Assembly (NCBI GenBank): GCA_022729575.1
Contig: DZAL01000001.1
Span: forward strand, 24,755 to 88,754
Origin: Thiomargarita sp.
GTDB lineage: Bacteria; Pseudomonadota; Gammaproteobacteria; Beggiatoales; Beggiatoaceae
Direction: 5' to 3'
Length of the DNA stretch: 64,000 nucleotides
Of the stretch, positions 59,474-64,000 are shown one piece after another (position 1 is the first letter of the stretch; every line of letters begins with the position of its first letter). The notes beneath the pieces were generated by a model that was not told where the DNA came from, did not search any database, and was given only the letters and a program-made list of their open reading frames with translations. The position numbers and the translations under genes are program-made.

Positions 59474-60295
59474 TTAAATATCTCGTAACAATTCGTTTAA
59501 TCCTACTTTACTGCGCGTTTTCTCATCGACGTGTTTAACAATAATGGCGCAATAGAGACTATATTTGCCGTCGGCAGAAGGTAAGTTACCAGAAACTACG
59601 ACCGAGCCGGGGGGGACGTAACCATAAGTCACGGCGCCGGTTTCGCGGTTATAAATTTTGGTACTTTGACCAATGTAAACCCCCATTGAAATGACTGAGC
59701 CTTCACCGATAATCACGCCTTCTACTACTTCGGAGCGGGCACCGATAAAGCAATTATCTTCAATGATAGTCGGTGCCGCTTGCACGGGTTCCAACACACC
59801 ACCGATGCCTACTCCACCAGATAAGTGGACATTTTTCCCGATTTGGGCGCAGGAGCCTACGGTGGCCCAGGTATCTACCATGGTGCCGCTATCCACATAA
59901 GCACCAATGTTGACAAAAGAGGGCATGAGAATAACGCCAGGGGCCAGATAAGCTCCTTTTCGAGCCGTGGCAGGGGGGACTATTCGTACTCCTTGCTGAC
60001 GAAAATCTTGGGTATTCACATCGGCAAATTTAGGCGCGACTTTGTCATAGTAATTGGTAAAACCGCCTTTTATCAAATAGTTATCTTCCAGACGAAAGGA
60101 AAGTAAGACCGCTTTCTTCAGCCATTGATGGACTATCCATTGACCTTGCAGTTTTTCAGCTACTCGAACTTTGCCGCTATCCAGCCAATGGAGAGTTTCA
60201 GTAATCGCTTCTTTGAGTTCTCGACTGGCATTTTGTATAGTTAAGTCGGCGCGATTATCAAAAGCTGTTTCAATAATACTTTTTAATTTTTCCAT
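59474..60295 (-). CDS. dapD: Tetrahydrodipicolinate N-succinyltransferase DapD
   Basis: DapD makes N-succinyl-2-amino-6-ketopimelate in the succinylase lysine/DAP pathway. The N-terminal helical domain is followed by the hexapeptide left-handed beta-helix (about 105-240; [36 protein letters not shown]) and the C-terminal [20 protein letters not shown]. 273 residues, full length. Together with dapC it supplies meso-DAP, the residue added by MurE downstream. Confidence 0.97.
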   Translation of the reverse strand: MEKLKSIIETAFDNRADLTIQNASRELKEAITETLHWLDSGKVRVAEKLQGQWIVHQWLKKAVLLSFRLEDNYLIKGGFTNYYDKVAPKFADVNTQDFRQQGVRIVPPATARKGAYLAPGVILMPSFVNIGAYVDSGTMVDTWATVGSCAQIGKNVHLSGGVGIGGVLEPVQAAPTIIEDNCFIGARSEVVEGVIIGEGSVISMGVYIGQSTKIYNRETGAVTYGYVPPGSVVVSGNLPSADGKYSLYCAIIVKHVDEKTRSKVGLNELLRDI

Positions 60296-60324
60296 AGTTA
60301 TTTACCCAAAATTTAGACCTGTTT

Positions 60325-60402
60325 AGATTTGACAACTTTTCGAAAGTTGTCAAATCTTGGCACCTGTTTAGATTTGACAACTTTTTTCAAATTGTCAAAT
60401 CT
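60325..60402. repeat. Two family D palindromes between dapC and dapD
   Basis: Copies at 60325-60357 and 60370-60402. The second is imperfect and begins within the stop codon of dapC. Confidence 0.85.
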
Positions 60403-61610
60403 TAGAGCCTCTTTGACATAAAATACCGAATCCGTTGCGCGGCTTCCACACATTCTGGTAAGGAGGCGACTAACGCCAAACGAATCCGATGGTTACCGGG
60501 ATTGACCCCATGAGCAAATCGTGACAAATAAGACCCTGGCAACACGGTGACATGTTGTTGCGCAAATAAATCATGCGCCAAGGTTTCATCAGACCCTGGT
60601 AAGCTGGGCCATAAGTAAAAACCGGCAGGTGGACGAGTCACCGACATTACTGGTTGCAGAATATCTAAGACTGCGTCGAATTTTTGACGATAACTGTCAC
60701 GATTAGCCCGGACGTGAATTTCATCTTGCCAAGCCGCAATACTTGCCGCTTGGACCGCCAACGACATGGCACAACCATGATAAGTTCGATACAGCAAATA
60801 TTGTCGCAAAATATTTGCATCTCCTGCCACAAAACCAGAGCGCAAGCCGGGCGCATTAGAGCGTTTCGATAAGCTATGGAAGACCACACAGCGTTTAAAA
60901 TCCATTCGCCCTAGCGCCGCACAGGCTTGTAATAACCCCACCGGCGGTTGAATTTCCTCCGCATAAATTTCAGAATAACACTCATCCGCCGCAATAATAA
61001 AGTCATATTCATCAGCTTTTTCAATCAATTGTTGCAAACTGGAAAGATCAATCACGGTCCCACTGGGATTATTTGGTGAGCAGATATACAAAAGTTGACA
61101 CCGGGCCCAGACGGCTTCTGGAATACTGGCAAAATCCGGTTCATTTTGAGAATGCTCTAAGGGATTAATAAACCAAGGTTGTGCCCCGGCCAGTAGAGCG
61201 GCCCCTTCGTAGATTTGATAAAACGGATTAGGCATGAGCACTAATGGTTGTGTGGATATATCACGATTAACCACACATTGAGCAAATGAAAATAAGGCTT
61301 CACGAGTACCATTGACTGGTAAAATCTGTTGTTTCGGATCAAGACTATACGGCGGTAATTGAAACCGATTAATTAGCCATTGTGCTATACTAAGTCGTAA
61401 AGTTTCACTCCCTATAGTTGTAGGGTATTTTCCTAATTCCCGTTCTAAGGCAACTGTCATTGCTTGAATAATTAGACGGGGTGTAGGGTGTTGAGGTTCA
61501 CCAATAGAAAGGTTAATGTGATTGAGATGTGAGGGAGGGGCACAATCAGTTTTTAATTTAGCCAATTTTTCAAAAGGGTAGGGCTGTAGTAAATGTAGGT
61601 CTGGATTCAT
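60402..61610 (-). CDS. dapC: Succinyldiaminopimelate transaminase DapC
   Basis: This PLP aminotransferase of fold type I converts succinyl-amino-ketopimelate to succinyl-DAP. Motifs: HINLSIGEPQHPTP, LPVNGTREALF, SPNNPSGTVI, ADECYSEIY and the PLP lysine in FHSLSKRSNAPGLRSGFVAG. 402 residues, typical for DapC. It starts the minus-strand dapC-dapD-fts/mur run; its upstream region (61611-61865) is shared with the divergent rimP promoter. Confidence 0.93.
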   Translation of the reverse strand: MNPDLHLLQPYPFEKLAKLKTDCAPPSHLNHINLSIGEPQHPTPRLIIQAMTVALERELGKYPTTIGSETLRLSIAQWLINRFQLPPYSLDPKQQILPVNGTREALFSFAQCVVNRDISTQPLVLMPNPFYQIYEGAALLAGAQPWFINPLEHSQNEPDFASIPEAVWARCQLLYICSPNNPSGTVIDLSSLQQLIEKADEYDFIIAADECYSEIYAEEIQPPVGLLQACAALGRMDFKRCVVFHSLSKRSNAPGLRSGFVAGDANILRQYLLYRTYHGCAMSLAVQAASIAAWQDEIHVRANRDSYRQKFDAVLDILQPVMSVTRPPAGFYLWPSLPGSDETLAHDLFAQQHVTVLPGSYLSRFAHGVNPGNHRIRLALVASLPECVEAAQRIRYFMSKRL

Positions 61611-61814
61611 GGTTATTATGAGAGAGAAAAACTAAGTTTTTAAAACCTAAGTATCTATATAGAATGCTAATTTTACCAAATAATGGGTCGGCTATTAAAG
61701 TAAATTGTAGTTGCCACTTGCTTTAAGATATTCTACACTATGTTTAAACAACTCAGAATGGAATAAAATGTATCATATTTATATGGTTTATAGAATTAAA
61801 TCACACTAATTTTT

Positions 61815-61858
61815 TGGTATAATTGGATTTCAAGAAGTGGGCCTTGTGCCCATTTTTT
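61815..61858 (+). promoter_or_regulatory. rimP-nusA promoter and leader hairpin
   Basis: An extended -10 (TG at 61815-61816, TATAAT 61818-61823) precedes a leader in which TGGGC/GCCCA (61838-61842, 61848-61852) forms a stem followed by TTTTTT (61853-61858). The hairpin is an intrinsic terminator or attenuator just before the rimP ribosome site, consistent with feedback on nusA expression. Confidence 0.7.
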
Positions 61859-61883
61859 ATTTTAGTTGGAGGTAAAAATAACT

Positions 61884-62342
61884 TTGTTAAAAATAGATTT
61901 ACTACAATTACTAACCCCCGCAATTACGGCATTAGGTTATGAGCTATGGGGTATAGAAAATTTACCCCAAGGCCGTCAAAGTCGACTCTTACGTATATAT
62001 ATTGACAGTCCAACCGGGATTACTTTGGCCGACTGTGAGCGAGTCAGTTACCAAATCAGTGGTCTGTTAGAAGTAGAAGATCCGATACCAGGACCTTATA
62101 TCTTGGAAGTATCTTCGCCCGGCTTAGACCGACTGTTATTTACTTTGGCACATTTTGAGCGATTTGTCGGCCATAAATTAACTATTAAACTGACCCCTCC
62201 ACTGGCAACACGTCGCAATTTTACCGGAATTTTGCAACGAGTCGAGGATCATAACCTCATCATTCTGGCAGACGACATAGAATATAATTTGCGATTTGAA
62301 CAAATAGAGCGGGCAAGGTTAGTGCCAGACACACACTTATAA
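61884..62342 (+). CDS. rimP: Ribosome maturation factor RimP
   Basis: RimP assists 30S subunit maturation. Motifs: LGYELWGIENLPQGRQ, LLRIYIDSPTGITLADCERV, YILEVSSPGLDR and FERFVGHKLTIKL. The frame is open from a TTG at 61866, but the GGAGG box at 61868-61872 falls inside that version; the TTG at 61884 lies 11 nt after GGAGG and is my choice (152 residues). No ATG start is available, so initiation at TTG is likely. It precedes nusA by 60 bp. Confidence 0.93.
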   Translation: MLKIDLLQLLTPAITALGYELWGIENLPQGRQSRLLRIYIDSPTGITLADCERVSYQISGLLEVEDPIPGPYILEVSSPGLDRLLFTLAHFERFVGHKLTIKLTPPLATRRNFTGILQRVEDHNLIILADDIEYNLRFEQIERARLVPDTHL

Positions 62343-62402
62343 TTTAATTATAATTTCTTAGTGAATTATTGACGGTGGATAGTGGAAAATGGATAGTAGC
62401 TT

Positions 62403-63920
62403 ATGAATAAAAAAATTCTTGATGTGGTAGAAGCCGTTTCTAACGAAAAAGGAGTAAGTAAGCTAATTATTTTTGGGGCGTTAGAAGATGCGTTGGCCAG
62501 TGCCACTAAAAAACGTTATGGAAATGAGGTAGAAGTACGGGTTAGCATCAATCAACGTACTGGTGATTATGAAGCCTATCGCCGTTGGCAAGTAGTCGAA
62601 TCGAATCTAGTGGAATATCCACAATACCAAGTCAATTTGGCCCAAGCACAACAACTGAAATCAGATATACAAGTCAATGACTATCTGGAGGAACCAATTG
62701 AATCTGAAGGCTTTAATCGGATCGGGGCCCAAATGGCCAAACAAATCATTGTACAAAAAATCCGAGAAGCTGAACGTGCGCAAATTGTAGAAGCCTTCAA
62801 ACCTCGTCAAGGAGAATTAATTAGCGGTGTAATTAAACGCATCGAACGCGGTAATGTCATCCTGGACTTAGGCGGTAATGTCGAAGCCTTGATTGTCAAA
62901 GACGACATGATAGCGCGTGAATTAGTACGAGTAGGGGATCGGCTTCGTGGTTATTTAAAACAAGTGCGGTCAGAGTCACGTGGCCCACAACTATTTCTTA
63001 GTCGAGCCGCCCCCGAATTACTGATTGCTCTGTTCAAACTGGAGGTACCAGAAATTGGAGAAGGATTGATTGAAATTATGAAAGCCGCCCGAGACCCTGG
63101 CTTAAGGGCCAAAATTGCCGTTAACACTACCGATTCACGGATAGACCCCGTAGGGGCCTGTGTGGGGATGAGAGGCTCGCGAATTCTAGCTATTACCAAT
63201 GAGTTGGCGGGCGAAAAAATTGATATTATTGTCTGGGATGAGAATCCAGCACAATTTGTCATTAATGCCATGGCCCCGGCCGAAGTGGTTTCCATCGTGG
63301 TGGACGAAGAAGACCATAGTATGGATATTGCCGTGCGTGAAGACCAATTATCTCAAGCCATTGGTCGCAACGGCCAAAATGTACGTTTAGCCGCTCAATT
63401 AACCGGTTGGAGCTTGAATGTTATGAGCGAATCCCAAGCGCTACGTAAAACTCAAGCCGAGAGTGAAGCGATTAAACAGGTCTTTATCGAGACTTTACAA
63501 CTGGAAGAACAGATCGCAGAAATTCTAGTGCGTGAAGGTTTTTCCAGTATCGAAGAAGTCGCTTATGTGCCAGTCAATGAATTGCTGGAAGTGGCCGAAT
63601 TTGATGAATTAACCATCAAAGAATTACGACAACGCGCTAAAGATACCTTGTTGAATCGAGCGATTGCCAAAGAAGAGAAAATGGATGATTACCAAGACCG
63701 CTATAGCGCCGAACCAAAATCCGTGGTCGCGGATTTACACACGCTGACCGGCATGAATGACCAACTATTGCTGGTCTTAGCTAAACGTGGCATCTTTAGT
63801 CTCGATGAACTTGCGGAACAAGCCGTGGATGATTTAGTTGGCTTGGGAGGCTTAGATGAAGCCATGGTGGCCAAGTTAATTATGGATGCTCGTGAACATT
63901 GGTTTGCTAAAAGCCAATAA
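62403..63920 (+). CDS. nusA: Transcription termination/antitermination factor NusA
   Basis: NusA binds RNA polymerase and modulates pausing and termination. Domains in order: N-terminal (1-125), S1 (about 135-200; GELISGVIKRIERGNVILDL), KH1/KH2 (about 230-345; VGACVGMRGSRI, AIGRNGQNVRLA) and two C-terminal acidic repeats (about 360-500; REGFSSIEEVAYVPVNELLE, AKRGIFSLDELAEQAVDDLV). 505 residues, full length. The order rimP-nusA is standard and infB is expected beyond the window; 63921-64000 has no complete gene. Confidence 0.97.
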   Translation: MNKKILDVVEAVSNEKGVSKLIIFGALEDALASATKKRYGNEVEVRVSINQRTGDYEAYRRWQVVESNLVEYPQYQVNLAQAQQLKSDIQVNDYLEEPIESEGFNRIGAQMAKQIIVQKIREAERAQIVEAFKPRQGELISGVIKRIERGNVILDLGGNVEALIVKDDMIARELVRVGDRLRGYLKQVRSESRGPQLFLSRAAPELLIALFKLEVPEIGEGLIEIMKAARDPGLRAKIAVNTTDSRIDPVGACVGMRGSRILAITNELAGEKIDIIVWDENPAQFVINAMAPAEVVSIVVDEEDHSMDIAVREDQLSQAIGRNGQNVRLAAQLTGWSLNVMSESQALRKTQAESEAIKQVFIETLQLEEQIAEILVREGFSSIEEVAYVPVNELLEVAEFDELTIKELRQRAKDTLLNRAIAKEEKMDDYQDRYSAEPKSVVADLHTLTGMNDQLLLVLAKRGIFSLDELAEQAVDDLVGLGGLDEAMVAKLIMDAREHWFAKSQ

Positions 63921-64000
63921 TAACTTATCTGAAGTTAAGAAGGTACCTCCAATTCTTAATTATTTTGAACAGTAATTCAAACCGATTAAACGATTTTGGA

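Overview
The window looks like a chromosomal segment of a sulfur-oxidising-type gammaproteobacterium; I infer the order Thiotrichales, family Beggiatoaceae. Grounds are moderate-to-low GC, a gammaproteobacterial cell-wall (dcw) cluster and rimP-nusA locus, ccoG/ccoH, many toxin-antitoxin genes, caspase-like proteins and a very heavy load of short palindromic repeats. No rRNA, tRNA, CRISPR array, phage or complete insertion sequence with its own DDE transposase was seen.

Layout. 1-3.7 kb is an accessory island of small toxin-antitoxin-like genes, several broken by miniature palindromic elements. 4.0-8.9 kb is a five-gene co-directional unit: lipoprotein, two secreted caspase-like proteins, a glycine-zipper lipoprotein and an outer-membrane barrel. 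8.9-12.3 kb is a second decayed toxin-antitoxin zone with a RAYT transposase flanked by inverted REPs, a duplicated antitoxin/PIN pair in two different states of decay, and an antitoxin broken by a 14-bp duplication. 12.3-22.3 kb carries a UPF0104 membrane protein, an NtrC-family regulator, metF, an AmiC-type amidase and a large MscK-like channel. 22.9-36.1 kb is a sensory/surface block: a PAS-only protein with about 12 PAS domains and no output domain, a 1768-residue surface protein, and a CHASE4-like/PAS histidine kinase overlapping its LuxR-type response regulator.

37.2-37.9 kb, a gene-free stretch, holds what I consider the most novel signal: four tandem units on the minus strand, each with a sigma-54-type promoter (TGG-N10-GC/GT), a short transcribed stretch whose 5' end is an anti-Shine-Dalgarno sequence, and a strong intrinsic terminator. 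They look like a family of about 55-80 nt RpoN-dependent small RNAs.

38.3-47 kb has a chorismate-lyase-like gene, a ppgK-glgB-glgA unit (polyphosphate glucokinase plus glycogen synthesis) and ccoG-ccoH. 47.1-50.2 kb is a single-chain restriction-modification enzyme. 50.4-52.0 kb is an ACR3/arsR arsenic unit. 52.2-61.6 kb on the minus strand is dapC-dapD-ftsL-ftsI-murE-murF-mraY, joining diaminopimelate synthesis to septal peptidoglycan synthesis. The right end is rimP-nusA with a promoter and leader hairpin.

A theme across the window is that short repeat families have been absorbed into genes. Four copies of a 33-bp palindrome sit in frame inside ftsI, and repeat sequence supplies the last codons and stop of murE, of the UPF0104 gene and of the restriction enzyme. 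Family names (A-G) used below are local labels for this window only.
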